Shown piece by piece: positions 1-8,586 of a stretch of DNA of 64,000 bases (the stretch's first letter is position 1; each line of letters begins with the position of its first letter). The notes beneath the pieces were generated by a model. That model saw only the letters and a list, made by a program, of their open reading frames with translations, made no database searches and was not told the DNA's origin. The stretch lies in contig JACKIQ010000002.1 in NCBI GenBank assembly GCA_020638365.1, forward strand, positions 431,120 through 495,119, read 5' to 3'. This DNA comes from Rhodospirillales bacterium. Its GTDB lineage: Bacteria > Pseudomonadota > Alphaproteobacteria > Micavibrionales > Micavibrionaceae. The position numbers and the translations under genes are program-made.

Positions 1-329
1 AGCTTCGCCGCCCGCGCGGTGGGCACAACGGTAAACCCTTCCTGCTCCAATTCCACCAGCGTGTCGGTCGCGATCGCCTCCACCTCCGGCACGATAAAAT
101 CCGGCTTCTCCGCCTCGATGATTGTGCGCAACGCCGCCCCGTCCAGCATCGAAAGCACATGCGCCCGGTCCGCCACCTGCATCGCCGGCGCGTTAGGATA
201 AGAGTCCAGCGCGACCACCTCGACCCCCAGCCGCTGCAATGCGATGACGACTTCCTTGCCCAGCTCCCCCGAACCACAGAGCAAAACTTTCTTGGCGGTG
301 GATGTAAACGGTGTACCGATAGTAGTCAT
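1..329 (-). CDS. purT: Formate-dependent GAR transformylase PurT, N-terminal part, cut by the window edge
   Basis: Translating the minus strand from the ATG at 329 gives about 109 residues that follow E. coli PurT from its first residues: an opening with MTTIGTP, then GSGELGKEV, the dinucleotide-fold-like glycine motif of ATP-grasp N-terminal domains, then PAMQVADRAHV, MLDGAAL and IVPEVEAIATD. PurT makes formyl-GAR from GAR, formate and ATP in purine synthesis, independently of folate. A GAGGAGGC ribosome-binding site lies just upstream of the ATG. The ATP-grasp and C-terminal domains lie beyond position 1, so catalytic residues cannot be checked. Identity is firm from the sequence pattern. 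Confidence 0.93.
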   Translation of the reverse strand, partial: MTTIGTPFTSTAKKVLLCGSGELGKEVVIALQRLGVEVVALDSYPNAPAMQVADRAHVLSMLDGAALRTIIEAEKPDFIVPEVEAIATDTLVELEQEGFTVVPTARAAK

Positions 330-483
330 GGCCTCCTCAAGGATAACTTTTTCGCAAATTCAGAGAATAGCCAAGCAGCATGAGAAAGGAAATGCATAAA
401 AACAGCATGTTAAAGCCCTCACACCATAACGGAATCTCCGGAAAAAGCTTGTAATACTTAAGGAAACACCTTTCAAAAGAATT

Positions 484-512
484 TTGACAGCCCAAGTAAA
501 AGTAAGTAATAT
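484..512 (+). promoter_or_regulatory. Sigma70-like promoter for the 548-2410 gene
   Basis: A perfect TTGACA (484-489) is followed after 17 bases by TAATAT (507-512). The gene starts at 548, so the leader would be about 28 nt and contains the AGGGTG ribosome-binding site. This is the clearest consensus promoter in the window. Confidence 0.75.
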
Positions 513-547
513 ATGTAAAAAAACAACGATAACTTTTAGGGTGTACT

Positions 548-2410
548 ATGGGCGAACCAGAAGCAAATCAGGATAAAACACGTCCGTCTCATTTAATGCC
601 GACGGGCGATAACGCTATTAAAGCCTTGGAAGGCTTTCTCCTCGTCATGGGTTTTAACCCGGACCGGGTGAACGGGACATTCTCCGCCGCAGACAAGGCC
701 GCCTACGATCAGGCGCGCACGCAATACAGCTTCCTTCCGGAAATCACCGACTCCCCTGATGATACGGCGATGCTTGCCGTGTTCCAGGCCATAGACCGGG
801 GATTACAGAATAATGTCGCCTTCCAGCAAGACTACGTTGAAGGCGTAAGGAGCCAGACTAACACATCCGCGCTTCAGGGCGCTCTTGTAGCTGGCGGCTC
901 ATGGGCCAACAGGCATTTGGGCGACCGAATCTCGAACGGCGAATCCATAACGATTGACGGCGACCGCGGCATATTGACCAATCGCGGCGCCCGCAACGCC
1001 CCTACCCTCACTGGCGTAGCGACGCTTCAATCCACCTTAAATCTTCTGACCGGATCCAACCTGACGCCAACAGGCATAATCGACTCCGGTACACTGACGA
1101 TCATGCATTCTTATGCTCGGGAAAAAGGCATTGAATGGTCCAACGACACGCAGGCGGATTTCGGCCGGATCGTTGAACATATTCAAGCCAACGAGGGCGA
1201 TGCGTTGCGCACTAAGATAGCCGAGGCGCTTAACGGCGATACGGACCACAGAGCCCCGGACCCGCGCACCCTTGACGCACAGATCGTGATGAACGGTCTC
1301 GCCCGTCAGGCCGGATCGGACACGCGCACGGCGCCGGACTCCCGTCAAACCGACAGCCGCATAACGGACGAAATGTCCCACACGCGAACGGTAATCGCCC
1401 CTGAAACGGGCGTCGTGCTTACGCCGGCGGAACCCGAAATCGCGCAAGCGCAAGAAGTAAAAGCCGAGCCGCCTTTCGGATTGAACTCCATGTACAGGGT
1501 TACGCGCCGAGATGTCTTGCAGGAAGTGGAAGCGATTTCGGCACGCCAGAACGCCAATGAATCCGGTCCAGAACACATTCTGGCCTATTCCGAGGAAGCC
1601 CGTGGTTTCCTCCTGATTTCAAAAACAGGGACGGAAGGACAAAGCACGGTTTATCAGGTTTCCGACAAGAACGTCTCACGGATTATGAGCGGAATCACCG
1701 ATGGCTCGATTGCTCTGGATACGTCCGCAAGCAAATTTATCGCTGAAAAAGTACACGCCGGCGCCGAAGAAACACGAGCCTTCAGCACCGAAGAACTGCG
1801 CACCGCCTTCGCGGAAAACGCGACCCGCTTCACCGGCGACACGCGTGAACGTCTGCTGACGACTTCGGCTACCCTGACGAACGGCGATCAACTGACGTTC
1901 GGTCTCGACGACCTCCACGACGCCCTGAACAGGATCGACAGTAAGTACGACTGGCAAGGACAGGATGACCCAGTTGCAGTTCGCGACTATGTTCGTGGCC
2001 TGCGCCAGGCTGCCGAAGACGCGCGCGAAGAGCGCCCGTCAACCCTTCCGGAATGGCGCGGCGCGGCTCTCGATGCGACAAACAGCGTCGAAGTGGATAT
2101 CGCCGGCCAGACAACCCGGATCCCCAGCGAAATATGGGACAGGACCTACGCAACGTTAAGCGAAACCCAGAGAGGTTTTTCGACCGATCGCAATGCCTCG
2201 GCCCTTGAAGTCAGAACAGCTTCGGAAACGGTCAACGGTCGCGAAGCGGAAGCATCAGGACAATTGGCGAGCGACTTCGGAAATGTTGTCGAATACGCCG
2301 ATGATGCGGTCGCTGCGAATATGGCCGATATCGGTGTCGAAACGGATGTCCCGGACACCAACATACCCGGGGAAAGGGCGCCGGAAGCCGCGCCGGTCCG
2401 CAACGCTTGA
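548..2410 (+). CDS. Large unknown protein with two peptidoglycan-binding-like segments
   Basis: A 620-residue protein, not recognised as a known family. Two segments resemble degenerate peptidoglycan-binding (PG_binding_1-like) helical repeats: residues about 25-62, with the pattern IKALEGFLLVMGF then VNGTFSAADKAAYD, and residues about 158-200, with VATLQSTLNLL then PTGIIDSGTL. Both keep the alternating Leu pattern and the G-x-(F/I)-x-x-x-(T/A) turn of that fold. The rest is hydrophilic and rich in Asp, Glu, Thr and Ala, with no membrane segment and no obvious signal peptide. The start is supported by AGGGTG about 5 nt upstream and by a consensus promoter at 484-512. A second, lower-GC gene follows after 56 nt. 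A cell-wall or secreted role is inference from the weak domain likeness only. Confidence 0.75.
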   Translation: MGEPEANQDKTRPSHLMPTGDNAIKALEGFLLVMGFNPDRVNGTFSAADKAAYDQARTQYSFLPEITDSPDDTAMLAVFQAIDRGLQNNVAFQQDYVEGVRSQTNTSALQGALVAGGSWANRHLGDRISNGESITIDGDRGILTNRGARNAPTLTGVATLQSTLNLLTGSNLTPTGIIDSGTLTIMHSYAREKGIEWSNDTQADFGRIVEHIQANEGDALRTKIAEALNGDTDHRAPDPRTLDAQIVMNGLARQAGSDTRTAPDSRQTDSRITDEMSHTRTVIAPETGVVLTPAEPEIAQAQEVKAEPPFGLNSMYRVTRRDVLQEVEAISARQNANESGPEHILAYSEEARGFLLISKTGTEGQSTVYQVSDKNVSRIMSGITDGSIALDTSASKFIAEKVHAGAEETRAFSTEELRTAFAENATRFTGDTRERLLTTSATLTNGDQLTFGLDDLHDALNRIDSKYDWQGQDDPVAVRDYVRGLRQAAEDAREERPSTLPEWRGAALDATNSVEVDIAGQTTRIPSEIWDRTYATLSETQRGFSTDRNASALEVRTASETVNGREAEASGQLASDFGNVVEYADDAVAANMADIGVETDVPDTNIPGERAPEAAPVRNA

Positions 2411-2466
2411 ACTGAAAGCCTGCAGCGAATCTGAACGTACTGAAAAGAGTTTTTGGGAGAAAGAAA

Positions 2467-3015
2467 ATGGCCGATGAACCTGTTATTTTAGAAAGCACCG
2501 ATCATCCAAACATTGAGACTCAAGATGGCACGGCAAAAGGACCGGCTGAAAAGATTGGGGAAGAAGCTCACCCATCCGAATCCTCTGACGCTAGAATGCT
2601 TAATGCACTAGAAAAGCTTAGGGGTGCGATGCAAGAAGATAGGCTTCGAGGTGTAGAGGAGATCAGGCAAGGATTGCTTCATCCGGAATCACCGGAAGTA
2701 GTTGTCGAGAGAGCGTTCTCAGATTTTTATGTAGATCCCGATTTGCTTTTAAAAACACCGGGAGCAGGCGTAGAATACCCACAGGATTTCTTTTTGATTC
2801 CGAGCATACAAATTTTTGAAGCAGATCAATTACCTCCCACAGGGATCAGCGTTATTGATACTGAAAACTGGACTTCCAACTTGGTGGGTCTATTTGATGG
2901 TCATGTAAATCATGGCGGTGATTTAAAAATCATTGAGCCGAGCCTGGATGAAGCTGGGCTTGATGACGCACAAACTGATGTCACGGCAACTCATAAAGCG
3001 GTCGCGCCAAGATAA
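2467..3015 (+). CDS. Hypothetical protein, 182 aa
   Basis: Not recognised. It is an acidic, soluble protein without membrane segments or signal peptide. The start has a strong GGGAGAAAG ribosome-binding site. It follows the 620-aa protein on the same strand after 56 nt and may be cotranscribed with it. Its codons are more AT-rich than those of its neighbour (many AAA, GAT, TTA), which suggests a different origin. The N-terminal 60 residues are Glu/Lys/Pro-rich and probably disordered. The middle (about residues 75-150) looks folded, with several Phe, Tyr and Ile residues. Confidence 0.6.
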   Translation: MADEPVILESTDHPNIETQDGTAKGPAEKIGEEAHPSESSDARMLNALEKLRGAMQEDRLRGVEEIRQGLLHPESPEVVVERAFSDFYVDPDLLLKTPGAGVEYPQDFFLIPSIQIFEADQLPPTGISVIDTENWTSNLVGLFDGHVNHGGDLKIIEPSLDEAGLDDAQTDVTATHKAVAPR

Positions 3016-3154
3016 TTTTACCAGAGCGCTTATAAAACAAACGCCAGTAATTTTCTAAGATCTGTGCTGTAAGGATGGGTCCCGATAACGGAGACGCAAA
3101 GACATTCACGTCTTTCGATTCAGAAAATAACTTTGACGGAAAAAATAGAAAAAA

Positions 3155-3652
3155 TCAGCCATCTAGGCTCAGCACCATCTGCCCGAAGGGACCGGGCATG
3201 GCCGCATAGCTTTCATCAATACGCTCAAGAACTTCATATCGGCCGATATCATTCGCATAACGTCGGATCATACCCATGACCCCACCGCCTTCATTGGACT
3301 CATCCGCGATCTCTAACGCCCGGATCGCCCCGGCAACAAAATCGCAATCGCCGACATTAACGCCTTGCTGAAGGAGTAGAAACTCAATCTTCTCCTCACC
3401 TTGATCTTTAAGAATACGCACAACATCGGCAATAAACGAAGACTGCCCGTTTTCCATAGCCTTCGCCATGCACTGGTAAAAAAGCTTGCCGATACCGACT
3501 TCATCCTGCCCCAGATAGACCTCCACGAAACCCAGTACATCCCCGGCTTCCTGGAAAGCAAGAAAATCGGCCTCGACCTTGCGCAAGGCTGCATTTTCAG
3601 CACCCATCGCCTGTCTGAGTAACTCGGAAGAAGATCCGTAATCCCTGAACAT
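3155..3652 (-). CDS. Hypothetical protein, 165 aa
   Basis: Not recognised. The chosen start is the ATG at 3652, which has AAAGGG seven bases upstream; a TTG two codons earlier is less likely. The protein is soluble and mostly helical in pattern, with regular hydrophobic spacing (LGFVEVYL, IGKLFYQCMAKAM, FIADVVRIL), so it could be a small all-alpha repeat fold. It stands alone: the tRNA-Ser gene lies upstream on the same strand, and the neighbour beyond its 3' end is on the other strand. Confidence 0.6.
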   Translation of the reverse strand: MFRDYGSSSELLRQAMGAENAALRKVEADFLAFQEAGDVLGFVEVYLGQDEVGIGKLFYQCMAKAMENGQSSFIADVVRILKDQGEEKIEFLLLQQGVNVGDCDFVAGAIRALEIADESNEGGGVMGMIRRYANDIGRYEVLERIDESYAAMPGPFGQMVLSLDG

Positions 3653-3786
3653 CTTCAAACCCTTTTGACGCTGCCAAAAAACCCCGGCCAGAACGTTAAA
3701 AAATATGAATTCTCCGTGTTCTCGATTATGGCATTACCAGAGGATAAAAAATAGAGAAAAACATGATTCGTCAAAGAATGGAAAAA

Positions 3787-3876
3787 TGGCGGAGAGGGTG
3801 GGATTTGAACCCACGATACCCTTGCGAGTATACCGCATTTCGAGTGCGGCGCATTCAGCCACTCTGCCACCTCTCC
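3787..3876 (-). tRNA. tRNA-Ser(CGA)
   Basis: On the minus strand, 90 nt fold as a class II tRNA. The acceptor stem is GGAGAGG (from 3876) paired with CCTCTCC (3791-3797), followed by discriminator G and an encoded CCA (3787-3789). The T-loop is TTCAAAT, and there is a long variable arm of serine type. The anticodon CGA lies at 3840-3842 in the loop CTCGAAA, so it reads UCG codons. Confidence 0.97.
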
Positions 3877-3933
3877 ACGCCCGGCACGCCGGGTTCAGAC
3901 CTTTTACGGCTTTAGCCGCCTGAAAGCAAGAGC

Positions 3934-4614
3934 CTACGCCGCGTCGCGCTCCCTCGCCGTTTTTTTATCCGCCTCCTCAGAGCAAACTTCCCCCTCCCCG
4001 CTTCGCTTTTCGCTTTTCATGGCTTTACGTTCTTTATGCAGATGATGAAGGGACGGAAGAACGGAAAGAACGATGATCACCAGAACGATGGGCAACAAAT
4101 AATGATCGACCTTATCGGCCGGAATCAGGTTCCCCGCAAGATAGCCGAGCGCACAAAGCCCTGCGACCCATAGCACGGCCCCCACGACGGTGTTCACCAC
4201 GAATTCCCGGTAATCCATCCGCACCATCCCCGCGAGAAACGGCGCAAACGTTCGCACGATCGGCATGAACCGCGCCATGATGACGGTCATTTTCCCGTGC
4301 TTTTCGTAAAAGCGTTGTGTCATCTCCAGATGCTGGCGCTTGATGAACCGCGTATCGCCCTTGGCAAACAGCTTCATCCCGACCCTCCGCCCGATCTCAT
4401 ACCCGACAAGGTTCCCGGTCACCGCCGCGACCACCCCCCCGCCCACAAGAATCCAGATATTCAAAATACCCTGCGAAGCCAGAAACCCCGCGGTAAACAA
4501 CAGGCTGTCTCCCGGCATGAAAAAGAAAAACGGCACCCCGGATTCAAGGAACAGAATGCTCCAGACCCCCAGATAACCCAGAGATTTAATCAGCGATAAA
4601 ACGTCAAAACCCAT
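3934..4614 (-). CDS. DedA family membrane protein
   Basis: About 226 residues from the ATG at 4614 (an in-frame codon 69 nt further upstream gives an unlikely extension). It shows the DedA/VTT signatures: FLESGVPFFFFMPGDSLL near the N-terminus, then FMPIVRTFAPFLAGM in the middle, equivalent to the usual F-x-P-x-x-R motif before the amphipathic re-entrant part. There are about five hydrophobic segments and a charged Lys/Glu-rich tail. DedA proteins are inner-membrane proteins linked to lipid (undecaprenyl phosphate or phosphatidylethanolamine) transport and proton-motive-force homeostasis. The tRNA-Ser gene follows on the same strand. Confidence 0.9.
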   Translation of the reverse strand: MGFDVLSLIKSLGYLGVWSILFLESGVPFFFFMPGDSLLFTAGFLASQGILNIWILVGGGVVAAVTGNLVGYEIGRRVGMKLFAKGDTRFIKRQHLEMTQRFYEKHGKMTVIMARFMPIVRTFAPFLAGMVRMDYREFVVNTVVGAVLWVAGLCALGYLAGNLIPADKVDHYLLPIVLVIIVLSVLPSLHHLHKERKAMKSEKRSGEGEVCSEEADKKTARERDAA

Positions 4615-4713
4615 GAAAACACCCCAACTGCGGCAGTTGCAAAACCGCCAAGGTAAGGTAAGGTAATCCGCTGCGCCCGGCAACAGTTTTAGGAAGTCCC
4701 CTTAGACCAGTAA

Positions 4714-5409
4714 TTATGGTCCGTCGGAAATAAAATCGGCATGTGTGCCGATCCTGCGAGAATAGATATCCCGCTGTTCGCGCAAGATGTCCTCAGTCCA
4801 CTGCTGAACATTTCGTTCAAGCCCGGTTACTATTCCGGCCTGATACAGGTCGTTACTTTCCCATTTGTTCGGACGGTCGGAATCCTGGCTGGGATGCGCG
4901 CTGTCAATCGTTAGATCGCCAACGATCCGGGTGTGGTACCCGCCGTCATGTAATTTGACGTGCGTGTTGATGACACATTCCAGCGCCCAGACGCCGCAAA
5001 CCTTGATTTCGAGGTCCTGATGTCTTTCTTCGGCTTCATCGCGCAGCGCTTCGAAAAAAGTTTCATTACCGGGATAGGCGGATTGCTCGTCCTTCCAGAG
5101 TTCTGAATCCACAGGGTCTTGCGTCAGATTATGCAGCCCGCCATACTGCATGACATCATCGTCTTTTGATTTGACCCAGACGATCAGGGTGCCGTTGTCA
5201 CGCATTTCTTCGACGAAGGGCTGGATATCGGCGGCGAGAGCATCCATCCCGGTTTTGCGTCTGGCATCCTGAAATTCCACTGTTTTTTGAAAAAGCGGGT
5301 GATCGGCGAACTCACTTCCCGGTTCCAGCTGAGGGTTCTTCCCCATGCCGTCTTGCATGTCGACCACAAGAACTACAACCATTTTGTCGCGGGGCGAGTG
5401 TTCCGCCAT
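4714..5409 (-). CDS. Isochorismatase-like cysteine hydrolase
   Basis: 231 residues with the isochorismatase-like fold. D17 lies in LVVDMQDG, the likely general-base Lys is K106 in ELWKDEQSAY, and the nucleophile C145 lies in VCGVWALECV followed by INTHVKLHDGGY, the usual CV-x-x-T position. These are the three residues of the cysteine hydrolase triad (Asp, Lys, Cys), so the enzyme is probably active. The family covers nicotinamidases, N-carbamoyl hydrolases and others; the substrate cannot be told. It is transcribed divergently from guaA. A possible promoter upstream on the minus strand reads TTGATT, 18 bases, TACGAT. Confidence 0.85.
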   Translation of the reverse strand: MAEHSPRDKMVVVLVVDMQDGMGKNPQLEPGSEFADHPLFQKTVEFQDARRKTGMDALAADIQPFVEEMRDNGTLIVWVKSKDDDVMQYGGLHNLTQDPVDSELWKDEQSAYPGNETFFEALRDEAEERHQDLEIKVCGVWALECVINTHVKLHDGGYHTRIVGDLTIDSAHPSQDSDRPNKWESNDLYQAGIVTGLERNVQQWTEDILREQRDIYSRRIGTHADFISDGP

Positions 5410-5532
5410 TTATCCAACCACCCTGTTAAGGCTTGTTCTTTCCCCTATCGTAATACTCTTTTCATAAAAAAATCAACGGTTTTGCCTCATGCCCCGCTTT
5501 ACACCCCGTTCCCGCGGGGTTAAAAAACAAGC

Positions 5533-7155
5533 ATGACAAAAACACACACGATTCCCCCCAAAACAGCGGACAACCCGATGAGCGACCCTTTGAATTTCAC
5601 GCACAGGCACGACCACATCCTGATCCTCGATTTCGGCTCTCAGGTCACCCAGCTCATTGCCCGCAGATTAAGAGAATCCGGCGTTTACTGCGAAATCTGG
5701 CCCTTCAACCACGCGCCGGAGGAGCGAATTAAAGCCTTCAACCCCAAGGGCATCATCCTCTCCGGCGGCCCGTGCAGCGTCACGGAAAAAGACAGTCCGC
5801 GTGCGCCTGATTGTGTGTTTACCATGAATTTGCCCATCCTCGGCATCTGTTACGGCCAGCAAACCATGGTTGAACAACTCGGCGGCAAGGTCGAACCCGG
5901 CGAAACCCGTGAATTCGGCCGCGCCTATGTCGACGTAAAGGGAAAAAGCGCCCTTCTGGAAGGCGTCTGGAAACAGGGCGCGCATGAACAGGTCTGGATG
6001 AGCCACGGCGACCGCGTCACCAAACTCCCCGATGGCTTCGAAGTCGTCGGAACCTCCAGCGGCGCCCCCTACGCCATCATCGCCGATGAAAAACGCCACT
6101 TTTACGCGGTCCAGTTCCACCCGGAGGTCGTCCACACCCCCCACGGCGCGGAACTCTATAAAAACTTCACGCACAATATCTGCGGCTGCTCCGGCGACTG
6201 GACGATGGCGGCGTTCAAGGACGAAGCGATCGCTAAAATTCAGGCGCAAGTCGGCAAGGGCAAAGTGATCTGCGGTCTTTCGGGGGGCGTGGACTCCTCG
6301 GTCACCGCCGTGCTGCTGCACGAAGCCATCGGCGACCAGCTGACCTGTATATATGTCGATACGGGCCTGATGCGCGCGGGCGAAAGCCAGCAGGTCGTGT
6401 CCCTCTTCCGCGATCATTACAACATCCCCCTGATCCATGAAGATGCCAGCGAAAAATTCCTTTCGGGTCTGGAGGGAATTTCGGACCCGGAAATCAAGCG
6501 CAAGCTCATTGGCGGCCTGTTCATCGACGTGTTCGACCATTGCGCGACGCGGGTCGGCGGCGCTGAATTTCTGGCGCAGGGAACTCTGTACCCCGACGTG
6601 ATCGAGTCGGTGAGCTTTACCGGCGGGCCGAGCGTTACGATCAAAAGCCACCATAATGTCGGCGGGCTGCCCGAACATATGGATCTAAAACTGGTCGAAC
6701 CCCTGCGCGAACTGTTCAAGGACGAAGTGCGTGTGCTCGGCCGCGAACTCGGCATGCCCGAAGATTTCATCCGCCGCCACCCCTTCCCCGGACCGGGGCT
6801 TGCGATCCGCATCCCCGGCGAAATTACAGAGGAAAAGCTGGAGATTTTGCGCAAGGCCGACACGATCTATCTGGAGGAAATCCGTAACGCAGGTCTATAC
6901 GATGCCATCTGGCAGGCCTTCGCCGTGTTGCTGCCCGTGCGCACAGTCGGCGTCATGGGCGACGACAGAACCTATGATTATGTCTGCGCGTTAAGAGCGG
7001 TGACCAGCACAGACGGCATGACGGCGGATTATTTCCACTTCGATCATGAATTTCTCAGCCGCGTAGCAACCCGCATTATCAACGAAGTCCGCGGCATCAA
7101 CCGCGTAACCTACGACATCACCTCCAAGCCGCCGGGAACGATTGAGTGGGAATGA
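5533..7155 (+). CDS. guaA: GMP synthase (glutamine-hydrolysing)
   Basis: Converts XMP to GMP using glutamine and ATP. The class I amidotransferase domain has C106 in PILGICYGQQ, and H196 and E198 in VQFHPEV. The ATP-pyrophosphatase domain has the PP-loop LSGGVDSS (249-256), and the C-terminal dimerisation domain ends with KPPGTIEWE, the standard GuaA ending. Length of 540 aa is slightly above the usual 515-525 because of an N-terminal tail. An internal ATG at 5578 (MSDPLNF) is an equally possible start, since neither has a clear ribosome-binding site. The AT-rich 7160 gene begins only 4 nt after its stop. Confidence 0.97.
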   Translation: MTKTHTIPPKTADNPMSDPLNFTHRHDHILILDFGSQVTQLIARRLRESGVYCEIWPFNHAPEERIKAFNPKGIILSGGPCSVTEKDSPRAPDCVFTMNLPILGICYGQQTMVEQLGGKVEPGETREFGRAYVDVKGKSALLEGVWKQGAHEQVWMSHGDRVTKLPDGFEVVGTSSGAPYAIIADEKRHFYAVQFHPEVVHTPHGAELYKNFTHNICGCSGDWTMAAFKDEAIAKIQAQVGKGKVICGLSGGVDSSVTAVLLHEAIGDQLTCIYVDTGLMRAGESQQVVSLFRDHYNIPLIHEDASEKFLSGLEGISDPEIKRKLIGGLFIDVFDHCATRVGGAEFLAQGTLYPDVIESVSFTGGPSVTIKSHHNVGGLPEHMDLKLVEPLRELFKDEVRVLGRELGMPEDFIRRHPFPGPGLAIRIPGEITEEKLEILRKADTIYLEEIRNAGLYDAIWQAFAVLLPVRTVGVMGDDRTYDYVCALRAVTSTDGMTADYFHFDHEFLSRVATRIINEVRGINRVTYDITSKPPGTIEWE

Positions 7156-7159
7156 TGTT

Positions 7160-7814
7160 ATGGAAGCCAAAACATGTTTTCTTGCCTGCCCGCTAGGTAA
7201 TAGTCACGATAAAGTTAGAGATCATGCTGACTGGTTGTTTGATATATTAAAAAATGTCTTTTCAAAAGCTGATGTGGAAATTATACGAGCGGATAAAATT
7301 ACTGCTACCGGATGCATTAATAAGCAAATACTAGAAAGAATTATAACTGCAGACTTGCTAATAGCAGATCTAACTGACTGTAATCCGAATGTTTTATTTG
7401 AGTTAGGTTTTAGATACGCACTTGGAAGACCTCTAATACAAATTATAAAAGGAGGATCAAAAAATACCTTTTGATATTAGTACAAAAAGAACTATTTTTT
7501 ACAGCCTATACAAGCCAAAAGAACTTGAACAAAAAATTATGAATTTTGTATCAGAGATAGAAACAGGAGAATATACACAAGACTACGAATCACTTGCCAA
7601 TTACTATCGAGTAGATACGGGCAATCTGAACAAGATTTCTAACAAAAAAACAGACTCTCAACTTTCTAAATTAGAAACAGAACTATTTTTTGTGGAATTT
7701 TTAGATGTTGAAGGAATACATATTTATCGACGTGACGGGAAATATGTAGGTAGATTTGATGACACAAAGCCCCATCCTAGAGATATTATAAAACAGGTTA
7801 GTTCGAGCAAATAA
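7160..7814 (+). pseudogene. TIR/nucleoside-deoxyribosyltransferase-like protein, broken by a frameshift
   Basis: The first frame (ATG 7160 to stop 7474) has CFLACPLGNSHDK at the N-terminus and then ADLLIADLTDCNPNVLFELG followed by FRYALGRP, the hallmark of TIR-like or nucleoside 2-deoxyribosyltransferase-like nucleotide-binding domains. After a run of six A at about 7464-7469 the reading moves +1, and the second frame continues as expected for the family (PFDISTKRTIFY) to the stop at 7814, giving a C-terminal segment of about 115 residues. Removing one A restores one frame of about 217 codons. It is very AT-rich compared with guaA, so it was probably acquired. It could be a real pseudogene, a sequencing error in the homopolymer, or a gene decoded by frameshifting. 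Confidence 0.75.
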
Positions 7815-7857
7815 TTTCCTTGATTTATAATCCCTTAAAGTTTCACTAATCCCACAT

Positions 7858-7887
7858 TTGACATCCCCGCCCTCGCCGCATTATTCT
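7858..7887 (+). promoter_or_regulatory. Possible sigma70-like promoter for the P-loop gene at 7906
   Basis: TTGACA (7858-7863) is followed after 18 bases by TATTCT (7882-7887). A GAGGAAAG ribosome-binding site follows at once, and the ATG is at 7906, so the leader would be very short. Confidence 0.45.
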
Positions 7888-7905
7888 TGAGGAAAGCGGG
7901 ATGTT

Positions 7906-8583
7906 ATGAAAAGACAAAAGTTTATCACAGCCGAAAATCTGCCGATTATGACCCGCGCTTTCGCGGAGTCGGTCGATCCCGCGCTGCGCTCCGGCGGGGA
8001 CGTTACGGTTTCGCTGATCGGGGAGCCGGGGGTGGGGAAATCCTATATCTCCGGCAAGATGTCGGACGCCGTGACCGGGCCGCACGTCACCGCCCTGACC
8101 ATGACCGTTCCGCGCGATAACATGCACGACCTGATCCTCTGGTCCGTGCGGGAAAGCGAAAATGTGCAGATCAGGCAGATGGATAACGCCTCGCGCCGTT
8201 TCGTAGACGCCGATTATCATGATTTCGTTTTCGCGCAGCGCCTGCTCCACCCCGTACCCGTGCGCACGAAACCCGGCATCAATTTCATCGAGCACCCGGA
8301 CGAGACGATGGAGTTCGCCTCCGACCTTGTCGTGCGGCTCTCTTTTTCGCCGCAGCAGAGAGAAGCCATCCTCATGCTGCGCGACAATATGTTCGGCGCC
8401 GCCCCGGAAGTGGTCGCCTCCATCAAGGACGATATCGCCAGCGTGATGGCGCAGGGGTGCCTGCTGGAAATGGAATTTCAGGGGAACCGGATCGACCGCG
8501 TGCCTCTGATCGACTTTTTCGACGAACCCGAAGCGAAAATCGGCCGGGAAGACGACGAACCCGACCTCGAATTCGCCTTGTAG
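7906..8583 (+). CDS. P-loop NTPase of unknown role
   Basis: 225 residues with a clear Walker A motif, GEPGVGKS, at 39-46, preceded by a beta-strand (VTVSLI) as in AAA-type and TsaE-type ATPases. No obvious Walker B or sensor motif can be assigned with certainty. The C-terminus is acidic (EPEAKIGREDDEPDLEFAL). The layout recalls the small TsaE family (tRNA threonylcarbamoylation ATPase), but the TsaE-specific sequence around the P-loop (GDLGAGKT) is not kept, so this stays an unassigned ATPase. The start is supported by GAGGAAAG upstream. It converges on the unknown gene at 8587 with only 3 nt between. Confidence 0.7.
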   Translation: MKRQKFITAENLPIMTRAFAESVDPALRSGGDVTVSLIGEPGVGKSYISGKMSDAVTGPHVTALTMTVPRDNMHDLILWSVRESENVQIRQMDNASRRFVDADYHDFVFAQRLLHPVPVRTKPGINFIEHPDETMEFASDLVVRLSFSPQQREAILMLRDNMFGAAPEVVASIKDDIASVMAQGCLLEMEFQGNRIDRVPLIDFFDEPEAKIGREDDEPDLEFAL

Positions 8584-8586
8584 CTT

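Noticed and set aside
3080..3140. GACGCAAAG sequence reminiscent of a c-di-GMP (GEMM) riboswitch core
   Set aside because: The other conserved GEMM elements and the receptor/tetraloop arms are missing, and no plus-strand gene follows.
5505..5525. ACCCCG/CGGGGT hairpin before guaA as a terminator or attenuator
   Set aside because: No T-run in either direction at the right place and no leader-peptide structure; probably chance in GC-rich sequence.
5668..6678. 336-codon minus-strand frame
   Set aside because: Antisense to guaA; no ribosome-binding site or domain.
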